Part shown: positions 53,401 to 64,000 of the stretch, one piece after another
Layout of the letters: every line of letters begins with the position of its first letter
How positions within the stretch are numbered: position 1 is the first letter of the stretch
Notes under the pieces: generated by a model
Database searches by the model: none
Seen by the model: the letters and a program-made list of their open reading frames with translations, nothing else
Told to the model about the DNA's origin: nothing
Made by a program: the position numbers and the translations under genes
From: Cloeon dipterum
Lineage: Eukaryota > Arthropoda > Insecta > Ephemeroptera > Baetidae
Assembly (NCBI RefSeq): GCF_949628265.1
Contig: NC_088787.1
Coordinates: 11,212,501-11,276,500 of the forward strand
Length of the DNA: 64,000 nucleotides
Reading direction: 5' to 3'

Positions 53401-56400
53401 ACCACTGGGGCCGAAATGTTTGTACAGGCGTTTGATGATCTCACTGGTAGTAATTTATGATTAATCTTGAAGCTTAATAACGGCCCTCAACACCTGGAAT
53501 AATTTTTCTTCTCTCAGTGAATCTCGTTTCGCGAAAACAAAGTGGCCACAGTGGAAATTACTGCTCGCCGGGCGGGCGGAGACTTGATAATTTAATATAC
53601 CTCCCGGCAAAGCTAATTTTACTTCGCGCACGGTCGTGTGTAATGTGTGTTGCTTTTTCAGGCGAGGGGAAGCGGCCCTCGCGGAATAAAGGCGGCGTCC
53701 CTTCATCTCGAGAACACGTACAAAAGAGAGGAGCCGGTTGTTTTCCCAGAGAAAAGGGAAAAAAGTGCAGCCGTGTTTGGACGAAAACAGGCAGCACGCC
53801 TGAGAATAATAGCACGCGAGTGGATTTTAGCGCTGGCGTTTTTGTTCTTCCCAGAGCAGAGGCAAAGGTAAAAAAAATAAACGCCATACATTTCAGGCAA
53901 AAAGCTGCACGTCACTGAAAATGAATGGAGCAAGCAAGGGTGTCTCGGCTTTCGTTTTCAGCAGCCCAAACACCGTTCAAAAAAATAACGAGCGCTGCAA
54001 TTAGAGAGAGTAACCCAGTTTTTAATTGTCCTAGAACTGCTGTGCTGGTGCTGAATAGGCAGAATGCAGTGTCGTCCCAGAGATGAAAGAACGAGAGAAC
54101 GCTTGCCATTCTTGCGGGGAGGCTCAATCAGGCTGACACCCGATTCATTTATCACGCGGCGTACAAAAACGTTGTTTTCAGTGCCCTTTGAGGGACATGG
54201 ACGGCGCAAAAAATTTCTTTTGCGTTTAGAAAAAAAATATTCAATTATTTTTATAGAAATAAATACGATAAATTATACATTGAACAAATACTTGCTCTGC
54301 AATCGTTTAGAAATTTCTCATTTAAAATGTTTTATTTTCCTGTTTATCCTCTTAGAATTTATTTTTGTATGTCAATAAAAATAGGTAAACCAGGGATTTC
54401 AATTAAAATTTATTAAAAATATATCTAAATGTTAACTCTTTGAAAGAAGCTTTTCATTAAAAAAAGATTATTTTGAGGCAAATTTCGTCACTTGTTTCCT
54501 CTTTTTATTTTATTCAGCAATAAGAAAAGCCGAACGTTTACAACGATCGCTGATTCTAAATTAACAACAGCTAATATTGTGTGGTATTCATTTTGTTCCG
54601 GGGTTAAATTACTACTAATGAGGCCTGAGGGGAAGAAACAGCTGCTTTACAGTTTGAGAGCGTGATATTTAATTGTTTCCTCTGCACTAAATCCTGAATT
54701 AATCCGTACTGTGCTTAGTAATTCGTTAATTTTAGACTTCATAAATGTTAATGTTGTGCTGTCAGCTCGATAAACAAAAGAAATAATTTTGAAGTGGCAC
54801 TCGTGGCACTACTTACCGATGGCACCAACGCGCAGGAAGAAGGAGCCGTGTCCATTGTCGCTCTCAGAGGTCTTCCTCTTGCGCGGCTTCTCGAGCAGGT
54901 CGTGGCTGCTTCCCTTTTCCTGCAGGGGGCTGGTGGCCCCGCCGGTCTCATTACCCGAGTCGACGCCTTCCTTGCCCTCCTTGCCGAACTGGCCCTGCAA
55001 CATCGCGACGAATTCAATTTGCATTCCCCCTTTCGTTCGCGCTTCGGCACACACACAGCACACATAGCAGTTATTTATGTACAAATCAAAAGGGAATTAA
55101 ATTTTCTGGGGCTGCGGAGCAGTAGTTACTGAAGCTGACTAAAACAGAGACAAAATGCCATGCCATGCTAGGATTTTGTCCAAAAACGGAGAGGAGTTGA
55201 ATTTTTATTTATATATAAGCCATTCCGTTTGTGGACAAAAGCAGCTAAAACTGTAGCACATAAATTTCGTGTTCATGCATTATGCAGGCGAGGGCCAATT
55301 TCGAAAACTGCGCGGCAGAAATTGTTGTTGCTCGACGGGACGGGTTTCGTGTGGTGCCCCCCGCGTATGCATAATTGAATGCAGAGGCAGAGGGCACAGG
55401 ATGGCGATGATGATGATGCGGTGTGAGAGACCGACCGCCAAAGAGCCAATTCGGCCGTGCAAACATCGTTTTCTCTCGTTCCTAATGCTCGGCAAATATT
55501 TTCGGGCTGCAGCACGCGCGCGCCTCTTATCAATAATACACGCGCCATGCAGTTTTGATAGCACTAGAGAAGGAGTAGAGAAAGAGAAGAAGAAACAGGA
55601 GCACAGGCAGAGCGAGGACCAATGAGGAAATCTCGTGTTGCTCTGGTGCAAGTTGCTGCTACGAAATATTCATTGATTCCCTGGGTCACGTACTCTACAA
55701 ATATTTAAATTCTATTTAATGCAAATACTAAAGGACATGAACGTTGAAAAATTATACTTTTTCGTAGTGTTGGAATTTTTTGAATCGGCCTTAGAGAAAG
55801 TGGTCAGAAATTGTGACGTCACCACTGCTGAGGGTGGCAAAGAAAAGGATGCGAAGATTTTAACAGTGACTTTTGGCCAGCTTTTGTCAGAATTTCATTA
55901 ATGAATTAATTCCAGTGCCTAACGAACTTTTAATTTCTAGATTTTGTAGAAAATATATTTTTTCGACATTCATGACCTTTAAAATTGATCGGTAAATGCC
56001 AAAGAGGCACCGATCGTTATCATCGATTTGGTTTAACAAAACTACCCCTTCCTCTAAAGTCTAAACCCAATTAACAGTCACAAATTGTCTGCTTCAAAAT
56101 GTCAAAGGGTGGCAAACACATAGAGGGATGAGAGAAGAAAGTGTGCGTGTCGCGACTAATTAATTACTAACGAGCCGTCTCGCAGTTGATTAATTCAGAT
56201 TTGATGCAGATTAGTCGGCGGAAATCCGGCCCTCCGTCCAGCAGAGGGGGTGTGTGAGGTGTTTGTGTGTGCGTGAGTCGTGTACCGCGTGTGGCGACAC
56301 TCCCGGGGGATGCAGAGACGGAAACTCACCCTGCCGTCAGGGCTCCTCGCGCCCCCGGTCGCTGCCGGGGGCGGCGAGGCGGACGACCCTGCCTGCTGCC

Positions 56401-59303
56401 GCATTTGGTGTTTCTTCTTGCGGGGGTAGCTTTCTTGCTGAGTAGGTAGGTAGGTGGGTGCGAAACCAATCAAAAAGAACAGGAGGAGAGAACAGAAATG
56501 AAAATAAGCAGAATTGTCAAAATCACAAAACCAAAAGGAGAAAATATAAATATGTATATTCAATCAAGGTGGATGAGCGAATTAAATCAAAACTATTTAA
56601 AATTAACTCTTTTGAATGATGCCAAAAATGGATGCTGCGATGGAATTACAAGTGCCCGTGTTTTCAGTTCTCAGATTTATTAAGCAATGACGATTTTTGT
56701 AAGATTTTTCAATGAAGCCCATAATAATGTACGAATCCACCAACAGATGGTGCCACCTGTAACTTACGATTGCAAGGCACTTCCGCTGCAATTTACGACT
56801 CAATTCTACTGCTATGTATTCTGTTCTTTAAATTATTTATCTTGATGTGCTTAAGCGAAAAATCAGTTTAGCCAATCGCCGTAGAAACGTAAACAACCAT
56901 TTTTGGAAATAAAAAATATTTTCCGACCTTTCCACGGCTATTGGCTGGACTCATTTTTGTTTTCAACCCATCAAAAGAAACCATTTTATGAGCAGAATTA
57001 ATATAAGCAGGATTGAGTCTTAAATCACAGCGAAAGTGCATTAAAATCGGAAGAAAATAACACTATAAGGGGCTTTTTTGCAACTGGTGAATTACCGAAA
57101 AACATTTAAGGAAGTGTCTTCTGTACTACAAATAGGCCCCCAACCAAAACATTTGATCGCACTATTTATTATTATATTTTTCTTCTTCAAATAACAAAAA
57201 ATATTAACGGATCTGCATTCAATTTAAACCTATTTCCGCTACACATTGAAGCAAAGCAATTTCATTCTTTTGATGTCAGGAAAAGCGTCGTCAGCACTTC
57301 ATTTAAATTGCATCCGTTTACACCATTTCAAAATAATAACGTCAAGCAAGGGGCCATTACACGAAAAATGCGCGAACAAAAGTAAAAACGCTCAGACTTA
57401 AAAGCTCTTTTGTTTCCGGGGGCGGGGAGAGGGTGCAGCAGGGGTGGCCAAAGTGTCTTAGCGTACTATACGCGTCGTTATCGCGATTATTTTTGTTTCA
57501 AACCGCGAACGCGAATTACGAAAGGCGAGATTGATGGCAACCCCGGAACCGAGAGTGCGGATGAGACAGAGACACACTCGAGCCGGGCATTATTTCCTCG
57601 GGCGAAATAACGATGTCGACTCATTCAAACACAAGGGCAGCGAGGAATTGCACGGGGGCAGCTCGACGAGATGTGAGACACTTCTTTGGCGTCGCACAAA
57701 AGAATTTCACGAGGGACAGCACACGCACACAAGGATTGTTGCAAAGCACGCACCTGCTTCTGGCAAAAGGCCAAACTCGCGAGACGTGCTTCTTCAATTA
57801 TATTATTTGCAGGGCTAAAAAGACGTATATTTTCTTGTTTTCCTCTCAACGTGACAATTACAGCTCGATTAGACAGGGTTCAGGAGCAAAAAAGGAGGAA
57901 AAGGGCGTCAGTTTTTTGTCATAAAAATTCTTCGGAATCTTCTTGTGTGCCTCCGAGCTGTTTCCTATCCAGGAAACTATGACAACCCTAATCAAGTTTT
58001 CTAGGCTGTCATTTTTGTATTTATTTTTTTTTTGCGTCGGTCCAGTCTTTTTCCCTCTCTTGCTACAGGGGCCATATATATATAATAAACACGACGGGCA
58101 AGCACAGAGCGAGTGCATAAAATGCAACAACAATAATTTTTAAAATGCAGCGGAGAGACGCCGCACTCACCTGGAACAGGGCACCCTTATTCTTCTGGGC
58201 CTGCGAAGGGGAGGAGGCATCCTCGACTACCTTGTCCTTCTTCTTCTCCTTCTTTTCCTTCTTCTTCTTGGGAGGTGGTCGCCTCTCGGGACGTCCGTTA
58301 CCCGTGAGAAGGTAGCAGAACACGTACAGAAGGTACAGGATACTCGCGCTGTACAGGTACGTGAAGAATGCCTGGCAAATGATGAAGAACAAATATTAAC
58401 TTTTTAAAATAATGGAAAAAATCAAATCAAAAATTCCGATTTTTTCTTATTTCTCGAAAAATTTAACGGCGTGTCAGTGTTTTTTCACTTGATTTTGATT
58501 TATCTGACGGTTTGCGAATTTATGAGGTGCATGAAATAAATAATCGTTTTTTTCTAAAGGAAGAACAGTGCTTAATACTAGCACGCAAGCTTTGGGGTTG
58601 ACTTTCTGGGTAAATTTTACCTTTTCCAACCTTCGATAATATTTCTGGTAAAAGCACAAATTACTTTTTAAAATTGTGCAGATGTTAACTCATAAATTGT
58701 AATATTTAAACTTGGAATAAATGATGGGCTATTTAGTTTCTATTATTCACGGGTATTAATTCAATTTTTACAGCTAAACACACTCAATACATGATTCTGA
58801 TTGAATATTATAATCGATTTTCATAATAAATCGCCTTAAAAGCAATTAAACCTGGCTTACAAGCGCACATGAAGCCGCCATCTTGCCTGTCTGACCGACA
58901 AGACGTCGTAAAAAACAACCCGTTTGAGGATGCCGCCTCTCAACTAATCCCTTTTGAAAACGAAAATGGCCTGAATTTTTGATGAGCATTAGCAAGGAAA
59001 CCCTTTTGCTGGGAAATCAATTGGGGAAAGAGGCACTGAGCGCGTCCCATGCGGCGCAAATCCTTGCCGAGGAAAGCTAACCCCATCAGCGTGATGGAAT
59101 TTTTTCGCCGGCGTTCTCGAGATCCCGACGGATTCGCCTCGGAGGGTGTGTATATGTATGTAAAAAATATCGATCGCTTCTCACTCACCTCGTAGTAGTG
59201 CAGCGGCACATTGTGGGTGACCACTTCTGAGATCTGGAAGGCGATGCACACCACCACCAGCAGTTTGGCGTAGATGAAACTCATGACGATGAACAGCGAC
59301 GTC
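47461..59303 (-). CDS. Otop: Otopetrin-family proton channel, 5' end not found
   Basis: Proton-selective channel of the plasma membrane. Exons on the minus strand: 59303-59189, 58371-58171, 56437-56330, 54994-54817, 49986-49826, 49263-48891, 48827-48650, 48588-48319, 48083-47903, 47850-47677, 47595-47461. All have GT-AG borders and matching phases. Otopetrin signatures: S-F-I-Y-A-K-L-L-V-V, A-F-G-L-G-T-M-I-Y-N-G-L-E-F, the R-F-G-L-M-H-I-V-A-T-N-I-C-V-W-I-R segment, and the C-terminal F-H-R-F-H-S-A-V-A-F-A-E-I-W-K. Many hydrophobic segments span the protein. A Lys-rich loop (exon 58171) and a 36-codon, Ser/Pro/Ala-rich exon (56330-56437) lie between transmembrane parts; the latter is phase 0 at both ends and could be skipped. 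The first exon seen starts with a split codon, so at least one 5' exon lies upstream. The stop is UGA at 47463-47461. Confidence 0.94.
49987..54816 (-). other. Large otopetrin intron with a GC-rich block
   Basis: Intron between the 54817 and 49986 exons. It includes a GC-rich block at about 51370-51930, a perfect 18-bp palindrome at 51763-51780 and a CT microsatellite at 52255-52277. No exon of another gene could be supported. Confidence 0.6.
51763..51780. promoter_or_regulatory. 18-bp palindrome resembling an RFX X-box
   Basis: CGGTCGCCATGGCGACCG is a perfect palindrome. Its core, GTCGCC-AT-GGCGAC, differs by one base from the RFX X-box consensus GTNRCC-N2-RGYAAC. A half copy, CATGGCGACCG, lies at 51739. 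It sits in a GC-rich block of an otopetrin intron. Confidence 0.3.
54995..56329 (-). other. Otopetrin intron
   Basis: Intron between exons 56330-56437 and 54817-54994. No further feature was recognised. Confidence 0.6.
56438..58170 (-). other. Otopetrin intron
   Basis: Intron between exons 58171-58371 and 56330-56437. Short frames in the GC-richer part near 57400-57900 have no recognisable content. Confidence 0.6.
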
Positions 59304-61246
59304 CTGCAACGAGAGACCACCTGCCGTTAATTTCAGTCGGTGCGTGCTCGGAAAATTAACGCCTCCAAGTCACACACACACTCACTCAAGAAAGAGGTCG
59401 ACGCACCGGAAAAGTGACCGACGCACGTGTGTGAGTGTGTGGAAAACGCTGCTGTTTATTGGAGTATCCGCGTCTGTCCCTATAACTAACTGTAATAATC
59501 GTCCGTGTCTGTGCAATCGTGGGTGGCTTTGAATCACTTAACACGACGGAGGGATTCGGATTTGGATCGGCTCGACGAGTGATGCTCGGGAGGTTCATTT
59601 TAAACTCGAGGGACGCGGGGCCTCTTACTTTTCTTAATTCCTCGACGGGTTACTCATAGTTAGACCCAAATTTTTGGCACATTAAGAGATATTAATGTCT
59701 CAACGTGATATTAAAGTACACACACAAGAGCTGGAAGCATTTATATTGAAATTTAGTAACAATAAATTGTCTATTGTGTAATATTCATTAATACGTTTAT
59801 AACATAAAGAATTCAAATTAAATTTTCATCTATACAAGAATGTTTATAAACAGAAAAATTCATGTAATGCTACAATTTTGTAAAATTTAATATAAAAAAA
59901 TTCACTTTTCAAAGAAACACAATTTTATTATAGTTAAAAACTTATTTTATTTACTAAAGTAGTAACTAAAATTATAAAAAAACGTGTTGTTTACTGCGGT
60001 AAATTAAAAAATATAGTTTAAATTAGATCAAAATGAAGCAGCTCTGTTTGCTTTACAAATTTAAACATTACCAACTGTAGATAAAAATATAAATATTATT
60101 CTTCTGAGTAGGAATCCAAGATCCAAGATATTTTTATATCGTAAAATTACTCGTTGAACAATTCTTATATAGTTTTTTCCACCCACATTTTCAAAGAATT
60201 ATATTTAAACTCCGTTGTTTAGCTTCAAATAAATATGCGACGCTTTACATTCAACATTTTCACCCTGGCAAAAAGCGTGAGAAAGGCAGCATAAATAAAC
60301 ACGGCCATAACCATTTTCTGCGCTAACGTTCGTTCTCCTCAATAACAAAGCAAAACAAACGCGCGCGGCAACAGCAACAGCAGGCTCTGGCATTAATTTT
60401 ACGACTCGAATCCACGCTCCAAAGCAGCACGCAGCTCCTCGACCGGCTGACAAATCAGAGGAGCAAAAAGTGAGTGAGTGAGTGTGTACGCACGCATCTT
60501 TAAGCCGGGCCTTCATCTTTGCGGCGGCGGGGCGGCCATAAATTCAATTATGTGTACGCACAGAACATAAAATATTATCTCGGCTGCATCTGAGATCGGC
60601 CGTACACACACATACACGCTGGCGGTCACGTGCTTAAATGCAGTACAGTCAGAGTCAAAGAGACCAAAACCGGCGCGCGGCCGGGCTCACTCGTTACTTG
60701 ATTCTCCGGCTCCGAAGGGCAATTTGTGCTGCCTTGTCATTAGTGTATCGCGCGCACAGCACATACAGGATGCGCTCGCCATGCAATGCACCCTAATAGA
60801 ACACAGAATTTAATTACTCCGGGCCTGCTTGCTGATTGTTCCTGCGAATTGTGAATAAGCAACGAACGTGAATATGCAATTAAGGCCGCATTCAAAACGG
60901 TGCCAGACGCCGCGAACGCGAAAGTGTCTGCTCAGTCGGAATTCGAAGCTTTTCAATTTTAATTGCAATTCTGAAACATCAAATAAATCGTTCACTGTGT
61001 TTAATTTAAATAATTAGTAGTGCAGTCTCGAGCTTTGAATTTTAAACAGATGTTAGAACAATTAGTGAAACAAAGTTTTAAAAAATCTTCGCTTCAAACC
61101 CCTAGTTACGGTTAAATTAAACGGATACCATTTTTAAAAGGGGTGGTACAGATAAAATTAGCTAGGTACAATAATAAAAAGAGTCCGAGTAACAGGTCAG
61201 TTTCTGAATTTGCCAAATATTTTTAAAAAAATTAAAAGGTTTGTCG
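59304..61246. other. No gene recognised; probably otopetrin upstream intron
   Basis: The most 5' otopetrin exon seen begins with a split codon, so this region is probably intronic. No upstream exon with transmembrane character was found. A CpG-rich stretch lies at 60600-60790. Confidence 0.4.
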
Positions 61247-61520
61247 CAGTGGGGTCCAGATTTGTGCTTCGCGCAGATATGGCGTCTGGTGGAGTATGGC
61301 GCGAAAAACGATCACGTGAAAATGCGCGAAAAGAACCAAGTTTTAGTTAAAATTCTGACACAATTTGCATACTTGTACTAATTGTGTATTTTGGATCGTA
61401 AAAACAAACTCTTGACACTTCTACGGGAATCCAAAGAGAGCTGTTTGTTTCCCACATTCAGACGCCATCTTGAATCTGCGCAGTGGGAACCAATTTTATC
61501 GCACATCTGGTTCCCCGCTG
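61247..61520 (+). mobile_element. hAT-type MITE, copy 3
   Basis: 274 bp, beginning CAGTGGGGTCCAG and ending CTGGTTCCCCGCTG, with a perfect 8-bp duplication GTTTGTCG (61239-61246 and 61521-61528). The long subterminal inverted repeats are clear. It is the best-preserved of the three copies. Confidence 0.9.
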
Positions 61521-64000
61521 GTTTGTCGATGATTTTTCTCTTAAAATTGATCCCTCGAATTATGATAAATTTCCTTCCTGGCGAAATAAATCGTGATTTT
61601 ACAATAGAGAGACAGTGCTCGCCGCTTGATAGCATGCAAACTTTTAAGCCGATTTAACGGCAACCAGGAAAAACTTTAGCTCGTTGCCTATTTTTAGAGA
61701 ACTTCAAAAAGCCCAAAAATAAATTACTGTACAGCTTTAGAAATCAATTAATCCTGAAGGAAATAAGTAAAAAAATCCTTTAAAATCAGTGGAAATGTTA
61801 AAAATTGATTAGTCAAACAGTTTAAAATTAATGGAGCAGATGAAGAGATTATATCGATTACAAAGTCTGCATCCAGGTGGACTTGGATGTCGCGCGCGTT
61901 GCATACCTTGCGCCGATTAACGCCTCTCTTAAAAAAGAACGCACATTATTTCCTCAATTGCGCACTCGTAAAGCAGACTCGTTTGTATGCATTCGACGGA
62001 GTGGTTGGAGAAACCGGAAAACAAGCAGCGACAGCCGGAATAATAGCATTTGGCGGCTCACAATGGCTCGCCATTCATTCAGTGGCAGAAGAACGAGAGG
62101 GACTCGACCGTCTGCCAATTGACACTGCGCGACTGCACTGGCATGGCAGCTCCTCTTTCACTCTTTTAATTGCAAGATCGGACCAAAACACGGAGCAGTG
62201 CTGATGAAAAATGCTCGACGCGGGACGCTTTGTCTCCACACTCGCAGCAGAGTTTGTTTGCTGAAAAATCGATTTTGACTCGGATCGATTCGGAAAAAAG
62301 AGTGCGAACAGGAGATAAGCGTGGGCGTTCGCTCGCATGAATGACGCCATTTCTCGAGATTTTCTTTCGCAAGGAAAGCGGAAAATGAGAGTGTAAAATT
62401 GGCGATAGAAAACCTCGTGATTGAATTACGCATCGAACAGAGCTGCTGATTGTTCTCTGACGCTAATGAGCGGAGTTTGATTTTCAGCAGGGTGTCAAGT
62501 TAACAGATTTAATTACTTGAATTAACGCGGTATTTTATGCAGAAAGCAAGAACGGGTCTAATTGCAATTTGAAGGTTGATATAGTATTTTCTGTTGATGC
62601 TAATTGTTTTATAAATATTTGAATAGTAAGACGCGGTCTGAAATTTGCTGCATTAATTCCGAGGGTTTTCAGACGTAAGAAAATGAGAAAAAATATGTTA
62701 ACAAAATTTAAACGTGCGAAAAAACGGAATATAGAAACATTAAAATAATGATCTTTAGAGTCTTGAGATCGTCACCTGATAGCAAATTTTTTCTCAACTG
62801 TTCCAAACTGTGGAAAAATTGGCCTTGACGGCAAATTAAAGAGAAATTTACTTCCTTCCAAATTTCTCTCATTTAATTTGGGATTCTCTTTATTTTTCTC
62901 TCATGGGGGTAAAAACCCTTCATTTGGGCAGACCGATTTAATTTTCCAGCCTTCATTCGGCGAATATTTCATGGCGAAGCCCGGGCCCAACTTTGCTCTC
63001 TAGCCGGCACCCTTGAGGATCATGCAAATTGTTCCTGTCGCAATTGAAAAATTAATGAGCGGTCATGTGCTTGGTCTGTGCGATAAATTTGCCGAAATGA
63101 GGATGTGCATGGCGACCGCGCAGCAGCAGCAGCAGCAGCAGCAGCACCAGCAACTGGCCGGCCACTTTTGTAATATGCATGACTACGGCGTGTAATTAGC
63201 CACGCCAGCAGCAGGCGATCGACAGTATTATTTGGAATAATGGAGCGGCTCCATTAGTGCAATTTGTCGCTGGAAGTTAAGCTTCATGTTTTTCGGAAAC
63301 GAGTCTGCGCGTCAACGACCGCATAATTTCCAGACAAGTGCCGTGCCGGGGAGGAAAAAAAATTCCGTCTGCGAGGTGTGAAAATTGGCCCCTTGACGCC
63401 GGCAGACTCCCCTCGGACTTTTTTTCTTGACTGAAAGTCAAGTGGCCAGCCGCGAATTTTGATGAATCGCGTAAGGCGGCCGTCAAAACATTTCTGCGGA
63501 CTATCACGAGCAGCTCTTAATCGTTAGATCAACTGCACAGTGCAGACGCACATAAAAAAGCGATCTCGTTTGTAATGGGTCCGGCTGAAAAATGGGGCCG
63601 GGCGGCGTCTCGTTCGGGATTGAAGCAATTAGTTGAATTTGGATGAGACAATTCCGGGGAAACAGCGGCAAATTGCCTTCGTGCGTGAGCTGAATTATGC
63701 AACCAACGCAGATTAGGCAAGAGCAGAAGATGTTAATGTGGTTAATTTGATGAAGAAGTTGCGTTAATCTGCTGAATGAGGGTTTGGCAAATTGAAGAAA
63801 ATAATGTGGGAGTTGTTTTCCGAAAAGTTCTGCAAATAACCGAAACTTTTCGCATTTGGTTTATCTAGATAACGCTTTCATATGAGTTGTTAACTTCCTG
63901 CATTTATCTTTATGGAGCTAAACTAGATCAAAGAGTCAGGAAAGTGGTGGTTTAAAGCGTTTAATTGAATAAATACACTTAAAACTAGTCACAAAGTAAA
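61521..64000. other. No gene recognised; CAG microsatellite
   Basis: A run of eight CAG units lies at 63121-63146. The 60-codon frame covering it (63013-63195) has no other protein-like feature. The remainder is AT-rich with scattered CpG-rich patches. Confidence 0.4.

Noticed and set aside
60660..60790. Possible otopetrin 5' exon on the minus strand
   Set aside because: Open frame with a donor-like GTGAGC, but it meets a stop before the donor and has no transmembrane character.
63013..63195. 60-codon frame with polyglutamine
   Set aside because: The Gln run is a CAG microsatellite and the flanks show no protein-like features.

Overview
This window is nuclear DNA of an animal, most likely an arthropod and probably an insect. 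It is AT-rich, its genes have short exons bounded by GT-AG introns, and it carries an insect-style Ty3/gypsy retrotransposon, hAT-type MITEs and a 5S-rRNA-derived SINE-like sequence. No bacterial, CRISPR or phage feature was seen.

Layout. (1) 1-8100: mostly non-genic, with one hAT MITE (1326-1603) and one unrecognised gene on the minus strand (coding exon 3655-4620, two probable upstream UTR exons). (2) 8100-26000: transposon-rich. Three diverged copies of a promoter-like block lie near 8170, 18290 and 22020; the first two have a TATA box and a short first exon ending in GTAAGT. A complete, apparently young gypsy element (10113-17740) separates copies one and two. A 5S-derived sequence lies at 25791-25882. 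(3) 26554-40004, minus strand: histidyl-tRNA synthetase. Its last intron is about 10 kb and contains an oppositely oriented repeat-rich protein gene (33649-35811), a MITE, an inverted gag relic and a tandem duplication. (4) 40360-41481, plus strand: TANGO2, head-to-head with HisRS about 355 bp away. (5) 44800-59303, minus strand: an otopetrin proton-channel gene whose 5' exons were not found. Its UGA stop is followed, in the same frame, by an open proline-rich frame of 886 codons. (6) 59304-64000: no gene recognised, one more MITE (61247-61520).

Three points stand out. The otopetrin stop codon with its long in-frame extension suggests stop-codon readthrough or an unannotated isoform. HisRS has two alternative first coding regions: one adds an eEF1B-beta-like GST-C domain, the other a mitochondrial presequence. 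Several mobile elements are resolved to the base, with target-site duplications, identical-looking LTRs and an in-register A_AAA_AAC frameshift heptamer. All calls come from reading the sequence; no database search was possible.
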